From positions 7,068,924 through 7,132,923 of the forward strand of contig NC_091023.1 in NCBI RefSeq assembly GCF_041296385.1: 64,000 nucleotides of DNA, read 5' to 3'. This document shows positions 25,884 to 39,933 of the stretch, piece after piece; the stretch's first letter is position 1, and each line of letters begins with the position of its first letter. Origin of the DNA: Aphelocoma coerulescens. Its lineage: Eukaryota > Chordata > Aves > Passeriformes > Corvidae. A model generated the notes under the pieces. That model saw nothing but the letters and a program-made list of their open reading frames with translations. It did no database searches and had not been told where the DNA came from. Position numbers and translations under genes: made by a program.

Positions 25884-26287
25884 GCTACCTCTGTGCAGAA
25901 CCAGCCACACGGGCCTTCTCGTCTCTCTCTGGTTTGGTTTGGCCTGGGGGTGCCCTGCAGAGCTGAGCTGAAATCACGAGCTGAGAATCACTAAGGAGCT
26001 GATAGCCTCTGCAAGGGCCCCTCTGCCAACAGCTGAGAGGAAGACACCGGACCTCGGGAAGGCGATTCCTTTCGGGACCATCTCCCCAGACCGGTCACCT
26101 CTTCCTGGGTCAGAGCCACTGACCCCACCAACAGCTGTAATAACTCCTTTCCTCCTCTCTCCTTTGACTGGCATTGCTTTCATCTGTGCTTGAAGCCCTT
26201 CACTTCTTCAATCTCTTTTTTGTGGTAGAGACCAGAACTTAATGATAAAGGTGGAGAGAAGCCTCCAGCTCCTGCAGTGGCCCAGGT

Positions 26288-26322
26288 GCATTCCATATTC
26301 CATATTTCCTATTCCATATTCC
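26288..26322 (+). repeat. Short imperfect TTCCATA repeat
   Basis: ATTCCAT-type units recur about four times in 35 bases, just outside the right edge of the LTR-like element. Confidence 0.7.
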
Positions 26323-27932
26323 TTGCTGGTCTGCTGCTGAAACAGCCCAATATTTGTGTCCATGTGTGAGCCACTGCACAGATGTGCTGCAGTGTCCTGA
26401 GGGCCAGGTTCATACAGCACCATTTCCACCCAGCTCTTCATTTTAGAACCAGAAACAGGGTATATGAGTGAGCTGAGAAATTATTGCTATGTGGATGGCC
26501 CTGTATACTTCTGAATCTAAATCTCACCTGCTGTTTTGTGCCCTGATCACTTGCTGTTAAGCTGGTGTGGAATTTCTTATGCTATCTGTACTGCAAATAT
26601 GATAAAGTTAACCTTTCAAATACTTTGTCTAAACATGCCCAAATTTCACTAATGCATAACTTAAATAACTGGTACATTTGATGAACATACAAAAAGCATG
26701 TTTTTAAATATCTCACATGCCTCAACACTACATTTTTATTCTTTCTTTGCTGTCTTTTAAACTGTTTTCTGTGTCAGGGGGATGGTCAGGTGGAGCAGAA
26801 TTAGCACAAGCAACATGGTTGCTCTACATGAACCCCTTCTGTGCACCAGATGAAATGTTAGAGGAGTATATCAGGAGTCCCTGCTGGCTCCAACGCTTGT
26901 GCCAGAGCTCATTGAACATATTCTGAATTTGCAGCCCCATCTCTGGATGAATTCACTTTCCTTCTGTTCCTCGCTTTTCTTTGTTTGCTTTTTACAAACT
27001 TCTTGTAAGTGATGGGATGCTCACTGCAGAATATTTCCAGAAAGTCATCTTCTCACCTCATAGCCATTAAATCTTGGAAGTATCTTGTGCTCTTTGCTTG
27101 TCCAAGTAAATTTCTGAGACAGTGATCTACCTCTGGGAACTGGGTACAACTTATTTGTGAACCTTTGGAACAAGGACAGAACACTGACTTGTGACTTTAA
27201 GATAGTCCCTTAGAAATTCTTACTAAAATATTTAACTTTTTGAAGCAGAAGTAAGGGAGATTTTGTAGATGTTGGAACATCAATTTTACTTCTCTTGTCC
27301 TCCAGGCTGGTCTCTGTTCCCTTTCCCCTGATCTCTAATCTCCCTTTTGACCACTTAGACACAGCAGCACAGTCAGACTTAGAGGACTGAAAGGCTGTTG
27401 AAAGTCTCAAGCCCAGCAGAGAGGTCCATGCTTCTCTCTTCCATCCTGGGAAAAGGAGAGCTGGAAAACTCCTGTCTCCAGCATGCAGTGCCCTGGTTAT
27501 GCTGCCTTGATGTAGGGAGTGCCTTACCCTGGAGCAGATTGCTGCGCCGCTCTGATGGCATCCTGGCCTAAAACTCCACCAGCTTTAATAGCGTGTGGTA
27601 GCAGGAATTGTTGTGTGCCTTCCCAGACACCTCTTTAAAGGGAAAATGACAATGTTTATGCATAGATTTGTACTGGAAAAATTGGAGAGGTCCAGGGAGC
27701 TCTGAAGTATAGTCCATTTGTGGTTTTCCAGACCCTTCTGTCTGAAAACACTTCTTTGGCTGCTGCTGGCTTTCCTTGGGTCATCCTACATGAAGTGAGG
27801 GGAGCTGGTGAGCATGGTGATACCCATGTACAGCTGCTGTTATCATTTAGTTGCTCTTTTAAATAGATAATTTTTTAAATAGAAACATTCGAGAGACATT
27901 TTCTTACACACCCACAGTCTTCCTTTCTTGCC

Positions 27933-27955
27933 TTTTTTTTTTTTTTTTTTTTTTT
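27933..27955 (+). repeat. Poly(T) run, 23 bases
   Basis: Twenty-three T are preceded by pyrimidine-rich sequence and followed by AAAGGAAGGGG. No - strand retroposon body is recognised next to it. Confidence 0.9.
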
Positions 27956-28628
27956 AAAGGAAGGGGAAGACATTTCATAACGGCGTAAGTACTGAGGCAT
28001 ATTACAAACCCAGTATGGCTGGATTAAGCAACTGAGCACTTGGCTGAAATGCCTGGAAAATTAAGAAACAAATGGTCTCTGTAAGAAAGTAGAAAAATCT
28101 TTTCTTGTCCCAGAAAAAGTTCCCCTAATCCTAAATTGCAATACTCTTATCTCTGTCAGTAATTCATTTGTGTTATGTAACTGCACCATTTTGCTGACCA
28201 TTGAAAAAATCAGAAGAAATTACTCAGCTATATCCTTGTTTTGTTGCATACTTACTCTTGTTTACTACCTCTGCTCCAGTGTAATCTCTGGATAACACCT
28301 TTTGCCTTCAGATGTATTTTTCCTTTCTCTCTTTTATATTTTTCTCATTGTTTTGGTTTATGCTCTTTCTTTGTTCTCTGGATCATGAAAGGGATAAGCT
28401 GTTCCTAAGAAGCTGTTTTGAAAACATCTTTGCTGTTCTGGTCTGACAGGGTGCTAAAGCATCAAGCTGTTCATTATGGTTCCTCTTTCTCATATGGGCT
28501 GGCACAAACTGAGGGGGCCACAAGCTGAGACATCTGGGTTTGTCCTGCAGGTTAAAAGCAGTTTTGGACGTGGCTGGAAAAGCACAGTTTGCTCAACTGG
28601 CAATGTAAAGCTTGTAAATTCTTTTCTG

Positions 28629-28733
28629 TTGGTTTTGAGGTTTTTCTTTCTGGGCCGTTTGTCTGGGGTTTTTACTGGGTTTTTGTTGTGGTGTTTCTGT
28701 TTTGTTTTGTTTAGGTTTTGGGTTTTTTTTAAG
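28629..28733 (+). repeat. T/G-rich low-complexity tract
   Basis: This is the same style as the tract at 20970-21100: T runs punctuated by GG and GGG blocks. Confidence 0.8.
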
Positions 28734-28920
28734 TAGAAATATGGCCTGTTCTTTTAAGGAGCTTTGCTACTAAATTTTCCCACCAGCCTCCTACTTCTCC
28801 AGATTTTCTCCAATACATTTGGGGTTTTCTCCTTTGCTTCCACTCCCTCCTTCTCACCTTTCTTCCCCCAAATCCAATATGATAAAATGGATGATAACTA
28901 AATGTCCTCCTCAGAATGAG

Positions 28921-28985
28921 AAAAAAAAAAAAAAAAAAAAAAGGTCAGAAAACCGAAATGTATAGTAATAAAATGTATAGTAATA
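28921..28985 (+). repeat. Poly(A) 22 plus a 15-bp tandem duplication
   Basis: Twenty-two A (28921-28942) are followed, after a 13-base spacer, by two exact adjacent copies of AAATGTATAGTAATA (28956-28970 and 28971-28985). Confidence 0.9.
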
Positions 28986-31900
28986 ACTCTGATCTGGACT
29001 CTTTCTCTCTTAAGTAGTTTGAATTACTTTGATGTAATTCATTAACACAAACACAACTGCAGAACTGTTGCAGTTTGGATCTAAATCAGGAATTGAAGTT
29101 ATTGCTCACACAACCAGGTCACTTGGTCTCCAGGTGAGAGGGGAATGGCTGAGGCTTGGAAGGAAAGGCAAAGTGCTCAACAGTTACACTTGAACAGGTA
29201 AGTGGTGTGACGCTGAGAAACATTTATGTTGAAGAAAGTCTTTAATTTGTAATCACAGTTGCCAAATGAAATCCATTGTATTTCTTACCACATATTTTAT
29301 AGAATCAGAAAAACAAACCAGATTCTGTAAACTAGCCCAACACTGGTTTTGTAAACACAAAACACTCTCCACTCTTGGTTCACTTTCCTCTCTAATCCTG
29401 ACCAAGGTTTCCTTGGTGAGATCACCATTTTCACCAGGAGATCATCAGGTTCTTGTAGATGGTGACAGGAACTATTGTAAAGCCATCAGCTCTAACATCA
29501 CCCTGACAGAGTTGCGGTTTTGCAAGCAGTGGAATTTATGTGATTGATTTTGACCTTTTCTCCCCTCTGGAAACCTGTGCTCTTGAATGCTGAGGTCTTT
29601 GCTCTATTGTAGCATTGTTTAATACAGGTTTAGGTATAACTAAATGACTATAAAATAGGACTCCCATGAAAGGGAGACACTTTCACAGCTCAGAATGTTG
29701 CTGTCTTGCACGTGCTTGTTTAAATTCTCACATGTGGGAGCATATGAGGTCTTTGAGATCAATAATGGTGTGAAGAAAAAGAAAAAAATAAATAAAAATA
29801 TATTTACAGAAAAAATATCAGTGTTTCTCAAGAAAAGCCTTGAGGATTTTCCATCGAGTTATCAGGCAACAGTCTTATAGAAACAAAGTATCTTTCAAAA
29901 AGTCATGGTGAATCAATAGGGATTTTTTTAACACCATTGTGTCCATCTGAATTTTATCTCAAAAAAGCTGCTATTGTTGAAAGCAGGAACCCATGAGAAT
30001 ACATTTTCCTGGGTTTATATTCTTTCCTGAATCATCTCTAACAGCAAATCAGCTCCTTGGCTAAGTGGACCATGTCTGACAAGCTGAGGCCATTCTTGTG
30101 TTTTCGCTCACGCTCTCTTTGTGCCCCCAAGGTGGAATCTGAAATGAGGGGGGATGGAGCCTCCTCAGAGGTGAATGTCCCTCCCACCGAAGTCACTTGT
30201 GGTGGCACTTAGGGCACAGGGCTTTTAGAGGAGGCTGTGGAGAGGTTTTGTGGTTGGGATAGTGCATCCAGAGGCACTGAGGCCAGAGAGACCTCCTGTT
30301 GAATTGGGCCTCAGTCCAGCACCTTTCAGTGGCATCTTTCTATGCTCAGAATGTTTAGCAGCTTAAAAATCATTGTTACGAATAAAGGAAGGTTGCTCTT
30401 GAAGCAGTACATAGGCTTTGACCCTTTCTTTGACTGCAGTTATTTCAGCTTTCATTCAATTCTACTGGAACTGCCACTTCAGTCTTTGGCTTTTGATTTA
30501 ATAGACCCGTGTCAAAGCCAGCATAAAACTGATTTAAAATAACCATAGAAACAGACAGAGTGTATTGTCTTTATCTTTCAGACTGATGTGGTTTTTTCTC
30601 TTAGATCTTTGTAAAAATTCAGTGGAGGGACTTGAAATGATACATTTAAATACAACAAAATCTAATATACAGGAGGAAAAAGCCAAGCCCAAATTGCTGT
30701 GTGCTGAAGGTATGTTTTATGCATTACAGTTTAGCTAAGACCCATTGAAGGAGAAACTTCAGCAGCTTGCCAGGACACTCTCCATCAGCTGTGGCTGCTG
30801 TTAGAGCCTGCTGTAAATATTCTGCTGGTTTACAGCTGGCAACTGTTTGACTTGGCACGACCCATGTGAAATGTTTTGATAAAAAAATAAGTATTTCTCT
30901 TCTCTCCCTTCAGAGGTAATCATGGCAATAAATACCAGGAAGAACAAACAATTAAATTAGTGGTAAGGACTCATTAGTAAATGCTGTTATCTCACACATT
31001 TCATTCATAAAGCTGCACCAGCCAGGTACTTGGAAACCAAGCAGGTTTCTCTCTTTAACAGCAAATCTACTAAACCACAGTGGGTCTGTCTTTATGGCAC
31101 AGCTTTGTTTACGTTTGCTGAAGTAAAGTGGTTGTCCTTGGCACTTTGAGCAGATGGTCTGGGCTCTCCAGTTCTACTGAGAACTGTATTTGTAAGTAAT
31201 GCAATATTTATAATAGAATTTCATGCTATTTCTAATTTTTTTAATGAACTGTTTTATAAAGAGGCTTCTAAAAGTGAGGAGTGACCTTTCTGAATCCCAT
31301 CTATGGAATGTTTTACAACTGGAAACTACAGAAAATATTTTTACGTCTATTTATAAGATATATTTTTTACCATATTTTATGGTTTGGACTCCCAAGCTCT
31401 CCTTCCAAGTGTTTCACAGATCATGTACTTGTTATATTGTCTCTGTGCTATACAAGTAATAGCGTTAATGGGTTCTCTTTAGAAGTTAGCTCACTTAAAA
31501 GACAATTTGGGGAATATGGTACCTGTGATTGATGAAGTGGGATGGAAACTTTTATCTTAATCTTAATATTTCCAATTTAATGTCGATAATTCTGAAGCAT
31601 TTTTATCTGCATTAGCATTTTAGCATTATGTTTAATGCGTTCTTAAAATACACCATGTTCAGTGGCCAAAGGATTGAAACTTGTCCATTTAAGCCAGCAA
31701 ATGAACCCCATGGCATGAGCATATTCCTGGGTGAGCACTTGGCTTTGGTACTGGCTGGCCCAGGGTTTGACTGGAGGACACTCTGGTTACAGAAGTGTCC
31801 CCTGGACTTCTCATCACACCACCTGTGCCTTCTGTTCAGCTTGGCTGTGTCAGTGTGGATCCAGAAACTGTCACCTCTGCTGATTTCCTCTGTCCAAGCC

Positions 31901-32006
31901 TGCCTCTCAGCCTGTCTTAAACAATACCTTATTCATATTGGCACCTCAAGGAGTTACTCCAAGAAGCAAAACTCCCTCAGTCCCCATAGTGAGGAATGCA
32001 GTTTGA

Positions 32007-32034
32007 TTTTTTTTTTTTTTTAAATTTTTTTTTT
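32007..32034 (+). repeat. Poly(T) runs of 15 and 10 bases
   Basis: Fifteen T, then AAA, then ten T. The region is low complexity only. Confidence 0.9.
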
Positions 32035-34337
32035 CCTGTGTCATCCTACAGGCTGTTGGCTCTAAGCCTAGGAGTTCTGTAATTTTTATGGGAGGTCTAG
32101 GTGCCCAACTGCTCTAAGTAAGTGTTATCTCCTTGACTTGAGAAAAGCTCAGCAGCATTCTGGTTTTAAGTATGGCTGTAATTTGAGGGACAGGAAGCCA
32201 AATTTAAGTGGCTATATTTATGTATGAAACAGAGCTGCCTCAATTCTCTAGGAGTAGATTTTAGTGGTGAGTGTCTGCCCAAAGAAATCCATAGCTGAGA
32301 AGAGGCAGATTCTCAGCACATATCAATTACCTCAGCCTTGTTCACTTGAGTGGAGCTGCCAGTTTATTGCAGGATTTGCTGCAGGAGCCTGGCAGAGAAA
32401 TAGGGAATATCAGCAAGGACATCAATCACTTGTTGCACAGCAGTTTGCTTGGCATGTGGCCATTTACTACAAATTGCCCTCAAAAGCTTTACATCTTCCT
32501 GGAGCACCGAGCTATTTACTATGTTACACTTCCTGCATTTTGGTGGCCTGAGAGAATTCCTTCTGTGGGCAATGGATAATGTTCTAGCTGGCAACGCTTT
32601 AAGATACATATACATGTATATAAAATCAGGTGTCAAGGGCCAAACAAGGTGAAATTGGGTTCTAGTGTGAAAATGTCAAGTTTTCAGCATTCTTTGCAGC
32701 CACAGAAAAGCCAAGAAGCTATGTGGGGCTAGAAGCATCTTCAGGAAAGACACAATGAGGGAGAGAGATGAGTTTCTCCTCTCTCCAGATTTCTGCTCTA
32801 TCAGCAATGCCAATCAGATGTCATATCGAACATGAAACTCTGGTTAATATTTCAGAACTTTAAATTTCACATCCTCTTTAGCTGTACAAGTCTCCTTACC
32901 TGTAACCTGCTTGTACTTCTGACTTAAAAAAGTTGCCAGACTGGAAATTTCAGACTGATCCTCTCATTAGCTGTGGGTACCATGAACTCAGGAAAAGATA
33001 ATGAGCAAAACAAACACCAGTTCTCAGTCTTCTTTTATCTGAGAAAGTTCAGGTCTAGCTGTCAATTTGCAATTTGGTTAATTATTTTTGCTCTTGGGAC
33101 AATTTGTTCTTACATTTATTAACATTATTTGGCTTCAGAGTATCACATCTTCTTCCATTTTGCATTGTTTACATAAGGACCCACATTTCCAGTTTCTCTT
33201 TGTCATCAGACATCAGCAGGAGTTTCCATTCAACTCCATCAAAACAGACCCCTTGGGAAGGTCTAATCTCAATCCCTTTTCTTTACAGAGTTTTTCACAG
33301 TTGGTCATAGAGTGAGAGCCAGAGATCGTGGATGAAAAAAGGCCAATATCCAATTTTTGTGTTTAGACACGGTGGAAACTCCAACACACCAATCATATGA
33401 TGCTCACAGGGCTTTTTGTATGGATTTTCTGTATTTAAAAATATTTGAAAATACTGTCTGATTAGCTTTATCTATTAGAAAAACTAACAAAATCAGAAGA
33501 AAAACAAATCTTGTTGGTTTGTTTTTTTTTTTTTTAATAAAGAATCCAAGTTTCTCTATTTACAGTCTTTGACAAAACTGATATAAACTAGCAAACCAGG
33601 GCGTTCTTGAGCTTTAACAGCAAGTTTGGGGGGAAGTAAGGTTTCCAGAGCAGGCATCTGACATAATTATAAAAAGAAATGTCCAAAGAGTTGTGATATG
33701 CAGTGACTCTTACAACATACTGAAAAGCCCATTAAGTCAGATTTGTACTCAGGTAACTCCACTAAGTCCAGGCCTCTTCTTTGTTCCTTTTGGAATCTAG
33801 AAATCTTTGGATAAGGAAGTTTTGGAGGACACTTTTCTGTTTTGCTTCATCCCACCACAAAACGGTGACATTATGGCCCCCCTCACCCTCTTACACCTTC
33901 CAGCCCCAGCCATCACTTTGCACTCACTGCTTTCTGACCTTCCCAGGGTGTTTCTGTGCTTTCCCTCCTCCAGATGATGCTTTCAGCTGCCAGACTGCTG
34001 ATTTACTTCACTTCTGAGTTCAGAGTGGCCCGGTTTCGTGCCATGAAGCGCAGTTACAGGAAATGTAATTTAGAACATGAACGTATCAACTCCGAAGAAA
34101 GGACAAAACGGAATTTAGGGAGATGAAATTAGCCATGGCCATATGGATTTCATTGGGTGTGTGCAATATGCTGATGCCATCTCTTTTTGGTAGCAATTAT
34201 ATGCTCGCTGTTTTCAAGTCTTCTAATTCTTGTTTTGCATTTGGCATCTCAAAGCCATTTTGGAGAAACAAACTCTAAGTATCATTACTGCACAAATTGG
34301 TAAACTGGGTGTAAACATTTTATAAGCAACATGTTCA

Positions 34338-34399
34338 GTCTTTTTTTTTTTGTGGTGGGATTTGTTGGGGTTTGGGTTTTTTGCTTTATTTTTTTTAAG
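34338..34399 (+). repeat. T/G-rich low-complexity tract
   Basis: T runs are separated by GG to GGGG blocks. On the opposite strand a lysine-rich frame (KKNKAKNPNPNKS) is produced by this composition and is not a gene. Confidence 0.8.
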
Positions 34400-37300
34400 T
34401 GAACACATTATTTCACAGCTGCTAGCTTACTGGGTCACAAGTTAATGGCATCTCTGCCTGACACTGAATTTGAGTTATTACTGACTCACATCATGCGTTA
34501 GGCCAGTGTGGATTTTTTCATTTCTAGCGGTTGTTGTTATAAATGCTGTATCATCATTGTGAATATTTCTCTGATCTTATAAAGTTTATTTGATGTATCC
34601 TAAATCTGTCTGTTTTCTGATGGAATATCAGCTGTAAGTAACATGAAATAGCAATGAGCACCATATTTAAGGAATGGAGCATTTAGGATGATAGCTATAT
34701 TCTTCAACTGACTCCATGTTTGAATTTCCTGGATTCATAGGAAAAAATGGAAAATGTTGTCCTCTATATTGGTAATAATATTTTTAAAAGAAGCTTCAGG
34801 GATATAACCTGAGTGAACTATTGCTGCATTGAAGAGGAACTTGAAGCAGCTCACTGGGATTTCAGCTGTGACTTTCTTGGGTGCTGTCACGAGAGGGAAG
34901 ATACATTGATTATGTTATATGCAAGACCAGGTGAAAAGTATCTTGTGTAAAGCTGCCATTTCCAGCAAGCATTCAAGGTGTAGGATAGATGCTCATTGAA
35001 CATAGTAGGAAAAGTGCTGGAAGATTTATTAGCATCCTTGTAAAGTCAGGACATCTGTTCACAGATACAGTCCTGCTTTCTGCAGGAAGCCCTTTCTACA
35101 GGCTGTTAGCTCCCTGCCAGCAGCACCCTTTGTGCTACAGGCTATTATTTCTGCATCTCTCAGAGTTGTGTCTGGTTTGCTCTGTGGCATGTTCTATAAA
35201 TCACACTTTGGCAGGAGACATCGGAGGGTTGCTTTCTTTAGAGGTAATAACACTTGGCATTGATAGGGCACGTCAGAGAATCACAGAACTTTGCTGAGCT
35301 TCATAACAACCCTCTGGAACAAGTAAGTATTATCACTCCCATTTTTTCAAACATGAATTTTGACCCTTTACTGTATCTTATGGGACATTCTGTTTAGCCT
35401 TCATACTCTGATCTTAAATTTGTGGCTGAGTGGAATCCTTGTGTGCTTCACATGGTAAAACCCTCACATGGTGCTTATTGTTCATGCTGCTCCCTGGGGA
35501 GTCACAAGCCATGTGAGATGGCCTTGGCTGCCTGGAGTTGACTCTGAGGGATCTTTTCTGAATGAGGCTTGAGGCAGAATCCCTTGTCTTCTCTGCTACT
35601 CCTTGGTCAGCTATCAGAAATCTCTCTGTTTAGTTCCATATCATTGTCCCCCTCCATGTGGAGTTGAGTTCTGCAGCCCAAAGACCAGCTGAACCAGATT
35701 TGGGTTCAGACCAGTTCTGAACTCAAAGACCAGGGCCTTTACAGCTGGATAAGCCTGAATGTACTTGTACCAAGGCTCACAAGACACACAGAGTTGGTAC
35801 ATCTCTCTGTGTTTACAGGGCGAAATGCTGGATGTGAAGTTTTGAGGGCATAGAAACCTGGAACACTCAGCTTTGCATTTGTATCTACAGGTACCAGGGA
35901 AGTGAGAAACAGGAGCTCTAAGGGGGAAATGTTTTTGTACTCCTGGTCCAGTAATGCCAGGTGGGTAAATGTGATGAAGACCCACGCAGTGTCAGTTCAG
36001 GAAGCTGGACAAGGGGAGGTGGGGAACAATTTGGACAACTAATCCTGACCTGATATCACAATCAGAAGTTTCTTTACAGGGAAATAAATGTTCTGGGGGG
36101 AAAAATTCCACAACAACCCACTACAAAACCCAACATCTGGTCTTTTTTTCTGAGCCTTATCTATAGATAATGTGGATACATGAATAATATCTTTTCCCAT
36201 AAAGGATAATTTATGATGTCATGAACAGGGAAAATTAGCCGTGCTCCATCACCGTCCCAGGGACCCAACAGCAGCTGGGTCATATCTGGGAGGGATAACA
36301 ACTGTGGACTTAAAGCCCTGGCCTTCAAGAAGAGATGGAGGTACACTTGAGGATGCATTACTGGAGAATATCAAAGAAAAAATTACCAAAACTATACAAG
36401 AGACAAAAAAGCCAATATAACAACCTGCCCTTGTTTCAGTCAAGTGACTTGTAAAAACATGCATTAGTTGAACTGCCGGCTACAAAGATTACAGTGTCCG
36501 GATTAAATTGCATTGTGCCAGAGCCCAGGCTCGCATGAAACAGCACAATTCTGTTAACTTTACTGGAGCTTCAGAGATTTGCAGCAGGTTAGGATTTGAC
36601 TTCTTACCAAGTTATTACTTTGGAAAACTCCCATTGACATCTGTCAGGTTAAGGACAACTGTATTCTCTATCTACAGACATTGCAGAATTAAGATTGAAA
36701 AACACAATCTTGGCTTTAAACAGTGACACAAGCATTACATGAACTTGTTTCAGAATTTCTTTTATTGAGCTGGAATGTTCTATATTTTAGTATTTCTAAA
36801 GGAAAATACGAAAAACTGTAGGTATCAGAGAGAAGCAATTACCTTTGAACTCAATGTTCTTTTTGCTCAGCTTTTCCTCCTTTTTTTTCTGCTCACTGTA
36901 TTTCACAACATTATGCCCCAACTTGTTTAACATCAAGTGTTTGTGAAAGACAAATGTAGCGTGTATAAACTCATTAAGACTGAAACATGTGCTTTTAGTA
37001 CTAAAGAGAAAAGAGGTTACCATAATTTGATAGTTATTCAAAAGAAATGGAAAGGCTTCTAACACACAGAATGGTCTAGGCTGTTGAAAAAAGATCTAAG
37101 GGTAATTTTTGTTTCACTACTAAAAAGAGTTCATGATAATGAGGCTGACATTTGCCAGTTGTTCTTCTCTATTTTTTACTCAGAAGGAATCCTAACTAGC
37201 CTTATGGCTGCAGTTATGGATAAGGTCATTTCTGCTTCATTCTTTTTTTGTTTCTTTGCTTCACGGTGGATTTGAAATGGAGTTTGGTTTGTTTTAACAG

Positions 37301-39780
37301 TTGCTACTCATTGCTTCCAAAAGTGACTGACTTCTTACAACACAGGGGCTTACATTTCATTTCAAATGGGGTATGTGTGTTTTTGTGAGCATGGGGCAGG
37401 AGCGTGAGCAACTGAACCTCATTGTATGGGGCAAATTATGCTTATACATAGGGTGAATCAGATGGTCTGTGTGTAAATAATGGAGTCACAAGCTGGCTGT
37501 ATTTCCTGTCAGGGAAGGGCAGTCTAAAGCTGACAGTATATTCTTTATTCTCATCTCGATGTTTGCAGGACTGGGCCTGTGCTCTGCAGCACTCTGGTGT
37601 GCACAGGCAGCACTAGTTTTGGTCTTTGGTCTATGTGCCTGTAACAGGATGCAAGTGGAACATGGGTACTTGAATTTGTAGGGAAAGCAGAGCATTTTCC
37701 TGCTTTGGGCCTGAAACATTTCTTATTCCATTTTTTGGAGTGTAGTTGAGGGTACTGGCAGTTCCCCCCACCCTTCCAATGGCTGGCAAATTCAAGCAGA
37801 TGAGTACTTTTTCTTTGTTTGCTGGCTGATGTTTTCAGAATGGACATAAAAGACTGAAGCCCTTACTCTGGTACTCCTCAGTTAGAAACATTCCCCTCAT
37901 TCCACCACTTTCCAAATCTGCACTATCACTAAACAAAAGAGATTTGGTAACTGGTTGCATGTGAATAAATTATGATCAGGTGTGTTTAATTATGAATGGA
38001 GATGTGTATGTAAGAGAAGACATCTAAAGGAAATACAACATACACAAGGGATAGGAAATAAAAGAAACATTCCTTAGTGCTAAAAGCCATAAACTGTCAG
38101 GCATTTCAGTGATTTGTCACCTCTGCATCAACCACTGACTCAAGCTATTAATGATAAAAGCAGATAATTACAGTGCCATCCTCTAACAAAGAAGCTGTTA
38201 TAGCTGGGTAAATAACAGGCCCTATAAACTTGTCTTAAATTTGTGTTTGCACAGCAGACAGCATTTTGTAAGCTCCTGTTAGCTCTGGAGATGTTTGGGA
38301 AAGGGAACTTTTTTCTTTTGTGTGTTTTATGTTGTAATATCAGGGAAAGAAACAAAAGGTAAAAAACCCCCAGATTGTATGACAGGTTTTAAAGTGTCTA
38401 CTGCAGAGGGATAAAGCCAAAATGGCTTTCTCAAAGCCAAAGGGAAGTCTGTGGGATTGCTACAGAGCTTGCAGTAGTCGAGCTGCATTTTCTTCCAGTG
38501 AAGTGAAGTATGGCCATGCATTTTTATAGTCACACTGATATTCTCTACACTTCATTCCTTATTCTTTTCCTGGCAGCAACAAAGTCCTGGCTGCTGTGTG
38601 ACACAAAAGTGGGGAGTGTGTAGTGAGAGCATCCTACTGGAGTTGTTCTTGTGGTCACAGCCACATTGACACAAGGTTATCAGTGACAGCAAACACCAGC
38701 CTAGTGTGGGTAAACTGAGTTATTCTTGCTACAGAAGCTGTCCAATTAGAGATACCTGAAACCTCCTGCCAAGGAAAAGTGGTGGCTGCAGCTGTGCTAC
38801 TTCCTCACATCTTGGGCTCTGCTGGGCCTTCAGGCTGCACAGTAGTGGCTGTGGTATGACTTGAACAAACAAAACATCACAGAAGAATAGGCTGGAGGCA
38901 AACCCTAGGGAATGTTTCATTTGTGGCTCAGGAGGTACAGCCTCTGCTGTCTGTGCTGGCTGTGGAAATAACTTGCTCTTGGTAGCACTGAGCAGTGGGA
39001 TGTGACAGTCCCCACGCTCACCCAGCTTCCCAGACAACAGGGGAGAAGGTACACTTCTTACAGGAAAGGCATTTCCTGTAATAAATATGGACAGGAAAAA
39101 GATTATGAGAATAGACCAGTTTTCTGATTCTAATTAGTGCTTCACACTGAGAATATTGTGAGCATAAAACATCTTGCAGAATAAAAAATCATCAGGACAA
39201 CAGCAGTCATCAGTTCAAGTAATAAAAAGGCACTTAGGTATTAAAAAAAGAATCTAGAAATAGACTTATTTAATGGGGCTTTTTTTTCCTAGAGAAAGTT
39301 TAGCATTTCCTGCTGTACTGATGTTTATGTGAGATAAATATAAAGTATTATCATTTGAACAGCATTAGTTGGCACTGAAAGCTTCTATCTCCTTCAGCTG
39401 AATCTGCTTACTATGAGCAAAGTAACTGAGTGATGCACTTGCTTAGATTCCAATTCAATTTAGGGAAAGGGTAGAAATGAAATTGCTCTTGGCCTTGATT
39501 AGTGTTGAAAATATTGATCAAATGGCTTATCTACCAAAAATGAAAGGCTTGTGAGTGTTCTTTGAAGATAGAGCATTGGTAAGGATCTGAGGGGATGATT
39601 CTAATAAGCTGTTATCAAGGGATTTTTTTTTGTATGGAGACCAGTGTTTGCTTGAAAACACTTTACTTAAAAAAAAATTAAAAAGAGTATATATTTTTTG
39701 AAACGTTGCTTCTCTTGTGTATGTACTTGTCTCTGTGTTAGTTGGTAGAGTCCATTCAAGGTATAGATTGTCTAAGAAGG

Positions 39781-39933
39781 GCTTGTGGCCACCCCGTCCT
39801 GAAGTTAAAGGTGTCTTGGCCCAGCCTTGGAGGCAGCCCCTGTTAAAGTGCTGTACCACAGAGAGCTGCCACTGAGCTGGGGACGACTCGAGGGCAGCAC
39901 TGCTGCAGCAGAGCAGCCAAAGTCTGGCCAAAG
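39781..39933. other. GC-richer unique stretch before the tandem duplication
   Basis: This short segment is richer in GC than its surroundings and continues into the duplicated block. No gene is supported. The - strand frame of 190 codons (39527-40099) spans it but shows no recognisable domain, and its length depends on the in-phase copies below. Confidence 0.5.

Larger units (their letters stand above)
25475..26180 (+). mobile_element. LTR-like endogenous retroviral element, probably solitary; boundaries uncertain
   Basis: The core has the order of a retroviral LTR promoter. Two copies of CTGTAACCCATTGGTC (25736-25751 and 25765-25780) each carry an inverted CCAAT box. They are followed by TATAAAA at 25803-25809 and a polyadenylation signal AATAAA at 25878-25883, 75 bases downstream. 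This spacing fits a short R region. The block is richer in GC than its flanks. No primer-binding site, polypurine tract or gag/pol/env frame is seen around it, suggesting a solitary LTR. The left edge may be a TGTGGGA at 25475 or at 25581. The right edge is not resolved and no target-site duplication was found. The family is not identified. Confidence 0.65.
26181..39780. other. Noncoding DNA, about 13.6 kb without a supported gene
   Basis: No exon with splice context, RNA gene or recognised transposon was found. The content is mainly simple sequence: TTCCATA-type repeats at 26288-26322, a T run at 27933-27955, an A run at 28921-28942 with an adjoining 15-bp duplication, T runs at 32007-32034 and 33522-33535, and T/G-rich tracts at 28629-28733 and 34338-34399. 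Confidence 0.6.

Noticed and set aside
35270..35300. 'agaatcacagaac' resembling the reverse complement of a CR1 3' end
   Set aside because: Only about 13 bases resemble the terminal repeat, and no CR1 body follows in the expected orientation.
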